Assembly: GCA_028820215.1 (NCBI GenBank)
Contig: JAPPKD010000266.1
Location: 1-64,000 of the forward strand
Origin: Spirochaetaceae bacterium
GTDB taxonomy: Bacteria > Spirochaetota > Spirochaetia > SZUA-6 > Bin103
DNA length: 64,000 nucleotides
Reading direction: 5' to 3'
The notes under the pieces: generated by a model
Database searches by the model: none
Seen by the model: only the letters and a program-made list of their open reading frames with translations
What the model was told of the DNA's origin: nothing
Shown: one piece after another, positions 1-8,799 of the stretch
How positions within the stretch are numbered: position 1 is the stretch's first letter
Layout: every line of letters starts with the position of its first letter
Program-made: the position numbers and the translations under genes

Positions 1-88
1 GCTTCAACTTGGTCCCGGAGACTGCCTGATTCTGCTTGTTTCTAAGGAGCTCGCGCGTCGACGATGTGGACCGACTCGGTCCGGTTGC
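1..88. other. Left-edge non-coding stretch
   Basis: Downstream of the enolase-superfamily gene (stop at 89). I see only a short palindrome, GACCGA-c-TCGGTC (69-81), without a T-run. No gene start or RNA gene is supported. Confidence 0.3.
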
Positions 89-1333
89 TCAGGCGGGCTC
101 GGGGGCCGGCTCGATGAACTGGCCTTCGCGTCGCAGGCGTTCGAGGGTGTCACGGTACGCCGCGCTGCCGTCCGCAACCCACCGCTCGAGCCTGATCCCG
201 GGCTGCGCTCCTTCCTCGAATCCGGTGATGCGCGCCAGGTCCGGGTCACCCAGCGTGTACAGCGTCGCGCCGCTGGCCAGGCGGGTCGCGCCGACGAATT
301 CAGGGCGCGGAAGCGGCTCGCGGGCCGCGGCACGCTGCAACGCCTCTTCGTTCACGTCCACGCTGAGCCCCGGCGCCTCCGGGACCCGCGAGCTGCCCTC
401 GACGACCGGGATGCGGGTGGTGGTGATGTCGTCCGCGTACTGGTCGTCGAGAGTGACGGTGTGGGCGGTGGCCGTCGGCAGGACCGCCGCCTGATGCAGC
501 GTCATCGCCTTCATCAGCGTGTTGCCGGTCTGCTGGATGATCACCTGCTTGTTGGCGGCCGCGTACGCGTACCCTTGCCGCATCGCCTGGCCGATGCCGC
601 GCGCGCCGATCATGTACAGGTCGGCCGCCTCCAGCACGCCGCGTTGCGCCGCCGCCAGTGGCGGGACGTGCATCACCAGCGGAATACGGGTTTTGCTGCG
701 CAGGCTGCGCCAGCCGTCCAGGTCGTCCCAGGGCAGCGGATCCTCGATGAAGCCGACGATGGGATGGTGCCGCAGCTCCTCCACGATCGGCAGCACGACG
801 CCCGGCGTGCGCGTGTGGTTGAAGTCCCAATGGAGGCGGAATCCGGGCGGGGCGACCTCCTCGGCCGCCCTGGTCTGCTCGATCACGTCGTAGAGCGGGC
901 TGCTGTGCATCTTGAAGACGCGATAGCCTTCGGCGGCGGCGCGCCGGACCTCCTCCCGGAAGACGTCCGGCGGGCAGGGGCGGGTCCAGGCCGCGGCCGG
1001 CACCGCGTCGCGCACCTTCTGGCCCATCAGCTTGTAGGCCGGCACGCCCAGATGCTTGCCCATCACGTCGTACAGGGCCATGGCCAGCGACATGCGGAGG
1101 TCGCTGTTGATGAAGTCGAAGGGGCTGTGCCCGACGACGCGGGCGATCGTTTCCTCCGGGATCGGGCTCGCGTCGTCCTCCTCGTCGCCGTAGCCGATGA
1201 GCCCGGTGTCGGTGCGTACGCGCACGACGATGTGATGGTCGATGTCGTGCATGCGGATCTGCGCCTGCGGATCGCCGTACCGGGACGCGAACGGCAGCGC
1301 GATGGGGATCGAGTCGACGCCGATGACTTTCAT
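89..1333 (-). CDS. Enolase-superfamily (mandelate racemase/muconate lactonizing type) enzyme
   Basis: This 414-residue protein has the layout of mandelate-racemase-like enzymes: an N-terminal capping domain (about 1-130) and a (beta/alpha)7beta barrel. Family members abstract a proton alpha to a carboxylate of sugar acids and similar substrates. Visible landmarks are MALYDVMGKHLGVPAYKLMG in the cap, FKMHSS where a K-x-K base is usual, HWDFNH (first metal ligand Asp plus Asn) and FIEDPL (second ligand Glu). The third ligand position, normally Asp/Glu, reads MHVPP, and the first Lys of K-x-K is kept but the second is His. Catalysis is therefore uncertain; a dehydratase or racemase is possible. 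It is transcribed divergently from the cvfC-like gene 24 bp away. A second member of the family lies at 16045-17304. Confidence 0.8.
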   Translation of the reverse strand: MKVIGVDSIPIALPFASRYGDPQAQIRMHDIDHHIVVRVRTDTGLIGYGDEEDDASPIPEETIARVVGHSPFDFINSDLRMSLAMALYDVMGKHLGVPAYKLMGQKVRDAVPAAAWTRPCPPDVFREEVRRAAAEGYRVFKMHSSPLYDVIEQTRAAEEVAPPGFRLHWDFNHTRTPGVVLPIVEELRHHPIVGFIEDPLPWDDLDGWRSLRSKTRIPLVMHVPPLAAAQRGVLEAADLYMIGARGIGQAMRQGYAYAAANKQVIIQQTGNTLMKAMTLHQAAVLPTATAHTVTLDDQYADDITTTRIPVVEGSSRVPEAPGLSVDVNEEALQRAAAREPLPRPEFVGATRLASGATLYTLGDPDLARITGFEEGAQPGIRLERWVADGSAAYRDTLERLRREGQFIEPAPEPA

Positions 1334-1344
1334 GGGCCGGGGTG

Positions 1345-1350
1345 TACTCT
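1345..1350 (+). promoter_or_regulatory. -10-like hexamer for leaderless cvfC-like gene
   Basis: TACTCT ends exactly 7 nt before the ATG at 1358. No Shine-Dalgarno precedes that ATG, so the transcript probably starts at or next to the start codon. The same TACTCT-7nt-ATG arrangement occurs at 18974-18987. No convincing -35 box is visible. Confidence 0.3.
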
Positions 1351-1357
1351 AACCGCG

Positions 1358-2481
1358 ATGAAGCTCATCGGCATCGAGCCGACCCCCAATCCGAACAGCA
1401 TGAAGCTGGTGCTCGACGAAACACTCGCGCCCGGTGTGAAGGCCACGTACCGCGCCGGGGACGAGGTGTCGGCCCCGCTGATGCGTGGCCTCCTGTCGAT
1501 CGCCGGCGTGGCGGGCGTCTTCCACACCGCGGATTTCATGGCCGTCCAGCGGACACCGGGCACGGACTGGCAGGGGATTCTCGCTCAGGTTCGGACCGTG
1601 TTCGATGCCGCGGCCGGCGTCAGTGCCGAGGTCGCCGTGCCGCGTGCGGATGGCGCGACACAGGAGTTGCGGGTGTCGATGCAGGTGTTTCGCGACATCC
1701 GATGCAGGCGAAGGTGGCCGGCGGTGCTGCGGAGATCCGCCGCGGACTCGGGCGCCGCTTCGACGCGGCGGTGAAGCGGGCCATGCCGGCCGCCAGAAAC
1801 CCGTTGATGGAGCGGCGCTGGGTCGATCTCGGCACGCGCTACGGGGACGCCGAGGAGGTCGCCGACAGCGTCGTGGCGGAGATCCGCGCGCTGTACGACT
1901 CGGATCGGCTCGCATGGCTGACCGATCGAGCGCTCTCTGCCGATCCGGACGAACCGGAGGCCAAGCCCGACCGCCAGGGACTGATCGGAGATCTGGAGGA
2001 CCCCGATTGGCGCATGCGCTATCGGGCTCTCCGGAAGCTCGGGGCGGACGCCGGGCTGCTGCCCAGGATCATCGCGCTCGCCGGCGACGCTCACTTGTCC
2101 GTGCGCCGACAGGCGATCGTGCTGTTGGGACTGTCCAGGGACGAGAGGGCTCTGACCCCGCTCCGCGACGCGCTGCGCGACCCAATCGCGGCGGTGCGCC
2201 GAACCGCCGGGGATGCGCTCAACGATCTGGGCAATCCCGAAGTCGCCGAGGCGATCGCCGGGACGTTGACCGACAGCAGCGCACTGGTTCGCTGGCGTGC
2301 TGCCCGGATCCTCTTCGAGCTGGGCGACGAGCGCTCGCTGCCGAGCCTGCGGGCCGCCAGAGACGACGAGGTGTTCGAGGTGCGCATGCAGATCGAGCAG
2401 GCGATCGAGCGCATCGAGAGCGGGGCGAGACCCGAAGGGCCGGTCTGGCAGCGAATGACCCGCAGCGACCGCGAGCCGTGA
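1358..2481 (+). pseudogene. cvfC: CvfC-like conserved virulence factor (NifU-N + HEAT repeats), split by a frameshift
   Basis: Two reading frames together give one complete CvfC-type protein. From ATG 1358 the first frame carries the Nfu/NifU N-terminal domain (MKLIGIEPTPNPNSMKLVL) to ...MQVFRDI at about 1699. A second frame picks up at PMQAKV (1702) and continues through the RRWVDLGTRYG motif and PBS-lyase-type HEAT repeats (VRRQAIVLLG, VRRTAGDALNDLG, VRWRAARILFELG) to the stop at 2479-2481. Adding one base near 1700 (ATC-CCG-ATG) restores a protein of about 374 residues, the usual length of Staphylococcus/Bacillus CvfC. No slippery heptamer is visible, so programmed frameshifting is unlikely; the cause is a 1-nt deletion or a sequencing error. 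The stop overlaps the GTG of the next gene (GTGA). In S. aureus CvfC affects virulence gene expression; its role elsewhere is unclear. Confidence 0.85.
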
Positions 2482-3416
2482 ACGTCTCCCTTGGGGCGCC
2501 GACGCTGCAGGCGGCGTGGTCCCCGCGACACGGCCACACCGTCGTGCGCTTCCGGGACCGCTTCTGGCTTTACGGGGGCTGCGAGGAGCAGAGCGACGAT
2601 CCGGCGGCGATCCTGGGAGACATCTGGTCTTCCGTCGACGGTGCGGAGTGGCGACGGGAGGCTGCCTCCGCCGCATGGCCCGACCGCTACCTGCAGCAGA
2701 TGGTCGTGTACAGCGGCCGCATCTGGATGTTCGGCGGCATGCACCGCTACCGTCCGGAGCGCGTCAACCTCAACGACGTGTGGAGCTCCGCCGACGGCGT
2801 GCGCTGGGAGCTGGTGACCGGGGCGGCGCCGTGGCCTCCGCGCCACGTGTTTGCCGCCGCCGTCCACGACGGGCGCATGTGGGTCGGCTGCGGCGCCCCG
2901 GACGGCGCGGTGTACTACGATGACCTCTGGTGGTCGACCGACGGCGCCGACTGGCACCGCAGCCCGGCGGACGGGCCGCGCTTCTCGGTCCGCAAGAGCC
3001 CGGCGCTGGTGAGCTTCCGCGGATTGCTGTGGATCATCGGCGGCATGGAGCTGCTGCGGCCGGGGGTGTGCGCGGCGGTCAACGACGTCTGGCGCTCCGC
3101 GGACGGCTGCGCGTGGGAGTTGGTGACCGGCGCGGCGGCGTGGTCGCCGCGGGACTTCCCCACGGTGATCCCGTACCGGGACCGGCTGTGGCTGATGGAC
3201 GGGCGCGAGGAGCGCTCCGGCCGCCACGTGCCGGAGCTGTGGTGGTCGGTCGACGGCGCGGACTGGCACCGTCACCCGGAATCGCTGCCGTGGCCGGGCC
3301 GCCACTGCGCATCGCCGCTGCTGTGGGACGACAGGGTGTGGCTGTTCGGCGGGTGCCAAAGCGGCCCGCGCGAGGCGCACTTCAACGACGTGCGTACGAT
3401 GCGCTTAGAGGAGTGA
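2478..3416 (+). CDS. Kelch/galactose-oxidase-type beta-propeller protein
   Basis: A 312-residue cytoplasmic-looking protein without a signal peptide. It consists of about six Kelch-like blades, each with a variant of 'R-x-W-x-x-GG' followed by 'D-x-W-x-S-x-DG-x-x-W'; examples are IWMFGGM, DVWSSADGVRWELVTGAAPW, WWSTDGADWH, LWIIGGME, DVWRSADGCAWELVTGAAAW and VWLFGGCQSG. The DG-x-x-W part also resembles a shortened Asp-box. Such propellers bind ligands or act in sugar modification; no catalytic residue can be assigned. I chose GTG 2478 because it overlaps the upstream TGA (GTGA), implying translational coupling. An AGAGGAG ribosome site for the next gene overlaps its 3' end, so the two are probably one operon. 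Confidence 0.75.
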   Translation: MNVSLGAPTLQAAWSPRHGHTVVRFRDRFWLYGGCEEQSDDPAAILGDIWSSVDGAEWRREAASAAWPDRYLQQMVVYSGRIWMFGGMHRYRPERVNLNDVWSSADGVRWELVTGAAPWPPRHVFAAAVHDGRMWVGCGAPDGAVYYDDLWWSTDGADWHRSPADGPRFSVRKSPALVSFRGLLWIIGGMELLRPGVCAAVNDVWRSADGCAWELVTGAAAWSPRDFPTVIPYRDRLWLMDGREERSGRHVPELWWSVDGADWHRHPESLPWPGRHCASPLLWDDRVWLFGGCQSGPREAHFNDVRTMRLEE

Positions 3417-3420
3417 AACG

Positions 3421-4959
3421 ATGAGCGGGACGCTGGACTACTTTCGGGGCGAGCCGTTGGAGGTGGGGACCACCCCGCAGTTCCTGTTCGACGATCACGC
3501 GGTGGAGGACGTCTGGAGCCTGAAGCGGGTCTCGCAGATCGCCGCCAAGTTCCCGGGCAACCCGGTGATGGTGCCGGACCAGCTCGGCGAGTTCTATTGC
3601 TACGAGTCGCACGTGGTACGGGAGGACCGGGGCTCCTCGGGCGGGGGCCGCTTCCGCATGTGGTACCAGGACTCGGACAGCCAGGCGCACCACCGCGGCG
3701 CTCCGGAGCCCGGATCGGCCGAGGGGCACGGCGACTTCTGCCGGTACGCGGAGAGCGAGGACGGCGTGCACTGGGTCAAGCCCAGGCTCGGCCTGCTCCA
3801 CCGTCACGGCACCGACCGCAACAATATCGTGCTGGCGGGGGTAGGCGAGTGCGACCGCTCGGCGGTCGTCCTCAATCCCGATCCGGGCGACCGCGAGCGC
3901 CGCTTCATCATGGGGTACCTGGACCAGCCGCGCGGCACCAGCGGCGTCTGCCTCGCCTATTCGGCCGACGGCATCCATTGGCGGGAGGAGCCGAGCAACC
4001 CCGTCATCCAGGGACACTACGACTGCGTGAACACACCGGTCTGGGACCCCGTGGCAGGCCACTGGCTGTGCTACACGCGGCCGACGGTGCATGCCTTCGG
4101 CTACGTGCGGCCGGAGCGGGGCTGGACGGACGTGGATTGGGAGCGCGGCGAGGGCCGCCACCACCGGCGGCACGTGAGCGTGGCCGTGAGCCGCGACCTG
4201 GTGAGCTGGGGGAAGGTGCGCACGGTCTTCTATCCGGACGAGCTCGATCCCGAGTGGCCGGACATCGACCACTTCCGGCCCTTCTTCCACAACGGGCTGT
4301 TCCTGGCCAACGCCTCCTACGTGGATCCGTCCGGCGGCCGCTTCGGGCAGCTCCGCTTCATGTGGAGCCGCGACGGCTTTCGCTGGCAGCAGGCGCCGGA
4401 CCGCGCCTGGTTCATCCCGCGCGGACCGGAGGGCCACTTCGATGACGGCTGGATCCTGGGGGCGTCCGCGCCGGTCATGGTCGGCCACCAGATGTGGTTC
4501 TACTACGGCGGCCAGCCGCTGCAGATGCAGATCGCGGTGGACCGGGGCAGCGCGGTGGGGCTGGCCAAGCTGCCGCGCGACCGCTTCGTTTCGCTCAAGG
4601 CGGAGGGCGAGCCCGGCTTCCTGTTGACGCGCGAGGTGCGCATCGCCGGCAACGAGCTGCGCCTGAACTGCGCCACCGGCCAGCGCTTCCGCAGCCCGAC
4701 CGGCATGGCCGCGCTGGGCGACATCCGCGTCGAGCTGGTGGAGTCGTTGCCGGCCCGGGAGGCGGTGGTGGGCGGACGGCCGGTGCCGGGCTTCACGATG
4801 GCAGACTGCGATCCGATCCGCACCAACCGCATCGACCACCGCGTGACCTGGAACGGGAAGTGGGACCTGGGCGAGCTGCGCGGGCGCGCGTTGCACCTGC
4901 GCTTCCGCCTGACCGAGTCGGAGCTGTTCACGTTCGCGTTCGGCGACGCGGCCGAGTGA
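3421..4959 (+). CDS. GH32/GH43-like five-bladed propeller glycosidase-like protein
   Basis: 512 residues, no signal peptide. The protein starts with FLFDDHAVEDVW and contains recurring motifs of the five-bladed glycosidase clan: FRMWYQDSDS, YAESEDGVHWVKPRLG, LAYSADGIHWREEPSNPV, VWDPVAGHWLCYTRP, FMWSRDGFRWQQAPDR, and a C-terminal beta-sandwich-like part (LNCATGQRF...HLRFRLTESELFTFAFGD). The combination resembles uncharacterised proteins annotated as glycosyl hydrolase family 32-like; the exact substrate cannot be read. A paralogue with the same opening (QLFFDNHIIE) and the same EDG-x-x-W-x-KP motif lies at 38979-40589. An AGAGGAG ribosome site 5-8 nt upstream fixes the ATG. A bidirectional-looking hairpin follows at 4970-5000. 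Confidence 0.65.
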   Translation: MSGTLDYFRGEPLEVGTTPQFLFDDHAVEDVWSLKRVSQIAAKFPGNPVMVPDQLGEFYCYESHVVREDRGSSGGGRFRMWYQDSDSQAHHRGAPEPGSAEGHGDFCRYAESEDGVHWVKPRLGLLHRHGTDRNNIVLAGVGECDRSAVVLNPDPGDRERRFIMGYLDQPRGTSGVCLAYSADGIHWREEPSNPVIQGHYDCVNTPVWDPVAGHWLCYTRPTVHAFGYVRPERGWTDVDWERGEGRHHRRHVSVAVSRDLVSWGKVRTVFYPDELDPEWPDIDHFRPFFHNGLFLANASYVDPSGGRFGQLRFMWSRDGFRWQQAPDRAWFIPRGPEGHFDDGWILGASAPVMVGHQMWFYYGGQPLQMQIAVDRGSAVGLAKLPRDRFVSLKAEGEPGFLLTREVRIAGNELRLNCATGQRFRSPTGMAALGDIRVELVESLPAREAVVGGRPVPGFTMADCDPIRTNRIDHRVTWNGKWDLGELRGRALHLRFRLTESELFTFAFGDAAE

Positions 4960-4962
4960 GCG

Positions 4963-5000
4963 AAGAAAACGGGCACCTCCCTCGGTGAGGGAGATGCCCG
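4963..5000 (-). terminator. Rho-independent terminator of the 8.6-5.0 kb ABC operon
   Basis: On the minus strand CGGGCA-t-CTCCCTC, loop ACC, GAGGGAG-g-TGCCCG forms a 13-bp stem with one mismatch, followed directly by TTTTCTT. It lies 26 nt past the stop of the binding-protein gene (5026). The same hairpin may also end the convergent plus-strand gene, but the T-run is only on the minus strand. Confidence 0.8.
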
Positions 5001-5025
5001 CGCAAAGTCGGCGAAACGCTTCGCT

Positions 5026-6588
5026 CTAGTACGGTACGTAGTCCGCCTTGCTGACGTCGCGGATCGCGCGGACCTGCTCCAGGCCGGCGCGCTCCAGGGC
5101 GGCCAGATAGTCGTTCCAGTCGCCGTCGTCGTTCGGGTCCAGGGTCCCGGAGAGGAACTTCGATCCGTACTCGTCGCGCACGTCGGTGACCACCACTTCC
5201 AGGTCGGCCAGCATGTCGGTGTCGTCCTCGCTGAGCTTCCAGATGATGTGGCTCGAGTTGCGCAGGAACGGGTGCACGGACAGCGCGGTCTGCGTGGGCA
5301 GCGTGTCCCCCTGTCCGGTGGCGGCCAGGGCGTACTCGGCCGGATAGTACATCCCCTTCACGAACCCCAGCTCGTACATGCTCTGACCCTGCGGGTTGGC
5401 GGTCGTCGCCATGTGCTCCAGGAGTACGGGCATGCGGTTGCCGGCATCGTCGGTGCCCCACTCGAAGGTCGTGCCCTCGACGCCGTAGTACATGAAGATG
5501 CCGCCGTCCGCGGAGGCCAGGAAGTTCGTGTACTCCAGCCAGCGCTCGACCTGCTCGTCGGTGGCGCTCGCCGCGATCGATCCGCCCTCGCTCCACGGGC
5601 TCGAGCGCGCGACGATCGGCGCCATGCCGGGGCCGGTGACCACGCCGTCGTGCACGATCTTGAACTCGGCGGTGGGATCGTCCGGGTCCACCACGCTGTT
5701 CACGTGGCCGATGCGGCCGACGTTGAAGTACATGATGTGGTGCCGGCCCTCGGCCAGCAGCTCCGACCACTTGGTGAAGTCCTTCTGATCCACCTCCGGG
5801 AAGACCAGGTCCTCCGCGTACAGCTTGTGCAGGTACTTCATGATCTCCCGGTACTTGTCGGTCTGCGGGCCGTAGGTCACCGCGCTGGTGTCCGGATCGA
5901 TGTACCAGTCGTCCCAGGTGCGCCATGCCAGCCGGTAGCCACCGGTCAGGGAGCGGTATCCCCGCGTCTTGGCCCAACCCTGGACCGGCCAGGAGTCGGG
6001 AAACTCCGCCTTGATCCGCTTCGCCGCCTCGTACAGCTCGTCGGTGTTGGTCGGGAAGGAGATGCCAAGCGCGTCGAACACCTGGTCGCGGTACCCCCAG
6101 CCGTTGGCCAGGTAGATGGAGTTGGCCTTGGGGTACGAGTAGATGTTGCCGTCCGGAGCCGGCGCCGCCTTCAGCACGTACGCCCAGCCGGCGTCGTCGA
6201 AGCCGGCGCGGATGTTCGGCATCTGGTCCAGATCGTCCTGCATCGGCCGCAGGTATCCCTGCAGGCCCCACTGGTCGGTGGTCGACTTCGGCCATGGGAA
6301 CAGGATGTCGGGCTCGTCTCCGGCTGCCAGGCGGAGCTCCACGATCGAGATGTATTCGCCCGACGGGACCATCTCGAAGGTGATGTCCAGGTTGAAGCGC
6401 TCGAGCATCTGCTCCACCCACAGGTTGTCCGGTGGCGGGATCAGGTCGCGCGAATAGCGGTACATGTAGTCGAGCTCGACGATGTCGCGCCCGCCTGCCG
6501 CAGCCGCCTGCTCGGTGGTCGCGCTGGCCCATGCCAGCGAACCGCTCAGGATGAGCAGCATCGGCAGGATTACGAAGGTTCGTTTCAT
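5026..6588 (-). CDS. ABC sugar importer, extracellular solute-binding protein (LplA-like)
   Basis: 520 residues. A signal peptide (MKRTFVILPM...SGSLAWASA, about residues 1-22) lacks a lipobox Cys, so the protein should be periplasmic and free. The mature part has the family-1 binding-protein pattern of large LplA-type receptors for oligosaccharides (ERFNLDITFEMVPSGEY, AAGDEPDILFPWPK, VFDALGISFPTNTDELYEAAKRI, TSAVTYGPQTDKYREIMKYLHKLYAEDL). I chose the ATG at 6586-6588 over an upstream ATG at 6615 because it begins the signal peptide and has GGAGAA 8 nt upstream. It is the last gene of an operon with two permeases at 6681-8557 and is followed by a terminator. No ATPase is nearby, so a shared MsmX/UgpC-type ATPase is inferred. 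The ligand is unknown. Confidence 0.88.
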   Translation of the reverse strand: MKRTFVILPMLLILSGSLAWASATTEQAAAAGGRDIVELDYMYRYSRDLIPPPDNLWVEQMLERFNLDITFEMVPSGEYISIVELRLAAGDEPDILFPWPKSTTDQWGLQGYLRPMQDDLDQMPNIRAGFDDAGWAYVLKAAPAPDGNIYSYPKANSIYLANGWGYRDQVFDALGISFPTNTDELYEAAKRIKAEFPDSWPVQGWAKTRGYRSLTGGYRLAWRTWDDWYIDPDTSAVTYGPQTDKYREIMKYLHKLYAEDLVFPEVDQKDFTKWSELLAEGRHHIMYFNVGRIGHVNSVVDPDDPTAEFKIVHDGVVTGPGMAPIVARSSPWSEGGSIAASATDEQVERWLEYTNFLASADGGIFMYYGVEGTTFEWGTDDAGNRMPVLLEHMATTANPQGQSMYELGFVKGMYYPAEYALAATGQGDTLPTQTALSVHPFLRNSSHIIWKLSEDDTDMLADLEVVVTDVRDEYGSKFLSGTLDPNDDGDWNDYLAALERAGLEQVRAIRDVSKADYVPY

Positions 6589-6654
6589 CGTAGGTTCTCC
6601 TTGTTGGTTGAACATTCCGAACTGTCGTGAAGCGATGCGGAGTTCTTACATTCG

Positions 6655-6672
6655 GTATCCTCCCTCGGATAC
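6655..6672 (-). promoter_or_regulatory. Hairpin between permease and binding-protein genes, with a start-stop mini-ORF
   Basis: GTATCC-N6-GGATAC forms a 6-bp stem in the 92-nt gap between the permease stop (6681) and the binding-protein start (6588). On the minus strand the hairpin contains GAGGGAGG, followed 7 nt later by ATG immediately followed by TAA (6646-6651), a ribosome site with a one-codon ORF. Such intercistronic hairpins often stabilise the binding-protein mRNA; that role here is inferred. Confidence 0.3.
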
Positions 6673-6680
6673 GGAGCGGC

Positions 6681-7592
6681 TCACGCCTTCAGCGATCCGA
6701 TCATGACGCCTTTGGCGAAATATCTCTGAATGAACGGATAGACGATCAGCATCGGCAGCATCGCCGCGATCAGCGTGGCGTGCTTGAGCTTCTCGTAGTT
6801 GATGAAGCTGTCGCGGGACGGCACCAGCCGCATCGCCTGCATGTCGGACTCGTTGATGTCCAGCTCCTCGGCGATCAGGCCCTGCTCCAGGACGATGTTG
6901 CGCAGCACGACCTGCAGGGGCTTCAGGTCGTGGTCTTTCAGGAAGATCACGGCGTAGAACCAGGAGTTCCAGTGCGACACCAGGTAGAACAGGCCGATGG
7001 TGGCGAGCGCGGCCTTGGACACCGGCATGACGATGGAGACCAGGATCCTGATGTCGTTGGCGCCGTCCAGGTAGGCGGACTCCTCCATCTCCTGGGGGAC
7101 GGCCTGGAAGAAGGTGCGCAGGATGATCACGTTGTAGGCGCTGATGGCGGCCGGCAGCACGACCGCCCAGATCGTGTTCAGCATGCCAAGCTTCATGACC
7201 AGCAGGTAGAGCGGTATCAGGCCGCCGCCGAAGAACATGGTGACGACCACCAGCACCATGTAGAAGGAGCGCAGCGTCAGCCGCCGCTTGGAGAGCGGAT
7301 AGGCCATGGCCGTGGTCAGCGTCAGGCTGATCGTCGTGCCCAGCACCGCGTACATCACCTGGTTGCGGTAGCCGATCGGGATGTTCCGGGAGCTGAAGAT
7401 CAGCTCGAAGGCGCGCAGGCTGAATCCCTTGGGATAGAAGGTGACCGTCTTCTTGAGCACCGCGTCGCCGCTGGAGATCGCCATGGAGGCGACGTGCAGC
7501 ACCGGGTACAGCGTGACGACCACGACCAGCAGCAGCGCACCGTAGATGAAGACGTCGAGCAGCAGCGAGCCGGGCGACGTGTCGCGGATCAT
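6681..7592 (-). CDS. ABC sugar importer permease, LplC/AraQ-like
   Basis: 303-residue membrane protein with about six hydrophobic segments and the inner-membrane coupling loop EESAYLDGANDIRILVSIVMP (EAA motif) at about residues 195-215, typical of binding-protein-dependent sugar permeases. It ends in YFAKGVMIGSLKA, the conserved tail of the LplC/CarB branch. The ATG at 7590-7592 lies 8 nt after the stop of the partner permease (7601), and a GGTGAG ribosome site overlaps that stop, indicating translational coupling. Together with 7601-8557 it should form the heterodimeric channel for the binding protein at 5026-6588. Confidence 0.9.
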   Translation of the reverse strand: MIRDTSPGSLLLDVFIYGALLLVVVVTLYPVLHVASMAISSGDAVLKKTVTFYPKGFSLRAFELIFSSRNIPIGYRNQVMYAVLGTTISLTLTTAMAYPLSKRRLTLRSFYMVLVVVTMFFGGGLIPLYLLVMKLGMLNTIWAVVLPAAISAYNVIILRTFFQAVPQEMEESAYLDGANDIRILVSIVMPVSKAALATIGLFYLVSHWNSWFYAVIFLKDHDLKPLQVVLRNIVLEQGLIAEELDINESDMQAMRLVPSRDSFINYEKLKHATLIAAMLPMLIVYPFIQRYFAKGVMIGSLKA

Positions 7593-7600
7593 GCCCGTTC

Positions 7601-8557
7601 TCACCACAGGCTGTGCTCCGTGTAGCGGCGCGCCAGCCGGTTGGCGACGATCAGGAATCCCAGGTTGACGACCGAGTTGAACAGCCCCACGGCGGCGCCG
7701 TAGCTGAAGTCCGCCTTGAACAGCCCGCGCCGCACCAGGAAGGTGCCGATCACGTCGGCGGTCTCGTAGGTCGCCGGGCTGTACATCAGGAACACCTTCT
7801 CCCAGCCGACCGAGAGCAGGGCGCCGACCCGCAGGATGGTCAGTATGATGATCGTGGCCGCGATCGCCGGCAGGGTGACGTGGCGCATGCTCTGCAGGCG
7901 GGATGCGCCGTCGATGGTGGCCGCCTCGTAGAGCTGCGGATCGACCTGCGAGATCGCCGCCAGGTAGATGATCGCGCCCCAACCGGCGTTCTGCCAGATG
8001 CCGGTCAGGATGTAGAGGGGGCGGAACCACCCGGGCTCGTTCAAGAAGTAGATCGGCTCGATGCCGAGGGTCACCAGGAAGCGGTTGAATACGCCTTCGG
8101 AGGGCGACAGGAACAGCGCCGCCAACGACACCAGCGCCACCAGCGAGATGAAGTGGGGCAGGAAGCTGATGGTCTGCACCGAGCGCTTCACGGCGCCGGA
8201 TCGGACCTCGTTCAGGAGCAGGGCAAAGACGATCGGCACCGGGAAGGCGAACAGCAGGTCGTAGAAGCTGAGGAGGAAGGTGTTGCGGATCAGGCGGAAG
8301 AAGTAGGGGTGGGAGAAGAAGCGGATGAAGTTCTCCAGACCCACCCACTCGCTGCGGAACACGCCGATCCGGGAGTTGTAGTCCTGGAAGGCGACGACGA
8401 CCCCGTACATGGGGACGTAGTGGAAGATGATGAACCAGGCCAGTCCGCCCAGCATCAGGAACTGCAGGTACTTGGTCTTGCGCAGGCCCCGGATGGTGGC
8501 GGCCGTCCAGGAGAGTCCCCGGTCGGCGGTCAACCGCTCTGAGCCCGCGCGTGCCAT
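7601..8557 (-). CDS. ABC sugar importer permease, LplB/UgpA-like
   Basis: 318 residues, about six transmembrane segments. The N-terminus carries the LplB hallmark FIIFHYVPMYGVVVAFQDYN, and the coupling helix YEAATIDGASRLQSMRHVTLP lies near residue 215. It is the first gene of the minus-strand operon permease-permease-binding protein and probably forms a dimer with the 6681-7592 product. Upstream (8558-8799, 242 nt) is a divergent non-coding region shared with the VOC gene; I could not identify a convincing promoter in it. Confidence 0.9.
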   Translation of the reverse strand: MARAGSERLTADRGLSWTAATIRGLRKTKYLQFLMLGGLAWFIIFHYVPMYGVVVAFQDYNSRIGVFRSEWVGLENFIRFFSHPYFFRLIRNTFLLSFYDLLFAFPVPIVFALLLNEVRSGAVKRSVQTISFLPHFISLVALVSLAALFLSPSEGVFNRFLVTLGIEPIYFLNEPGWFRPLYILTGIWQNAGWGAIIYLAAISQVDPQLYEAATIDGASRLQSMRHVTLPAIAATIIILTILRVGALLSVGWEKVFLMYSPATYETADVIGTFLVRRGLFKADFSYGAAVGLFNSVVNLGFLIVANRLARRYTEHSLW

Positions 8558-8799
8558 CAGCCGCTGCGTATCATCCGGAGCGCCGCGGAGGCCCGGTCAC
8601 CGTGGCCGAGCGCGCCTTCCGCAGTGCTCGATGGTGGAACGACGGCGAGCCGTCGATGCAGCCGCCCATTGGAGCGAGTATACCGCATGGCGCGTCGAAG
8701 GCGCGGGACTCTCGCCCGGTCCCGGGCGCAACACCCCTGTTCTCGTGTCCGGCCTGCATCGGCGTACCATGCGTTGACCGGGACTCGATGGAGGAGCGC

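Noticed and set aside
461..1357. Extension of the cvfC first frame upstream to 461
   Set aside because: It runs antisense to the enolase-superfamily gene and has no domain similarity; the NifU-type domain begins at ATG 1358.
1690..1710. Programmed ribosomal frameshift in the cvfC-like gene
   Set aside because: No slippery heptamer, internal ribosome-like stimulator or hairpin is visible; CvfC homologues are encoded in one frame.
4970..5000. Terminator for the plus-strand GH32/43-like gene
   Set aside because: The hairpin is perfect for both strands, but the T-run occurs only on the minus strand, so it is listed as minus.
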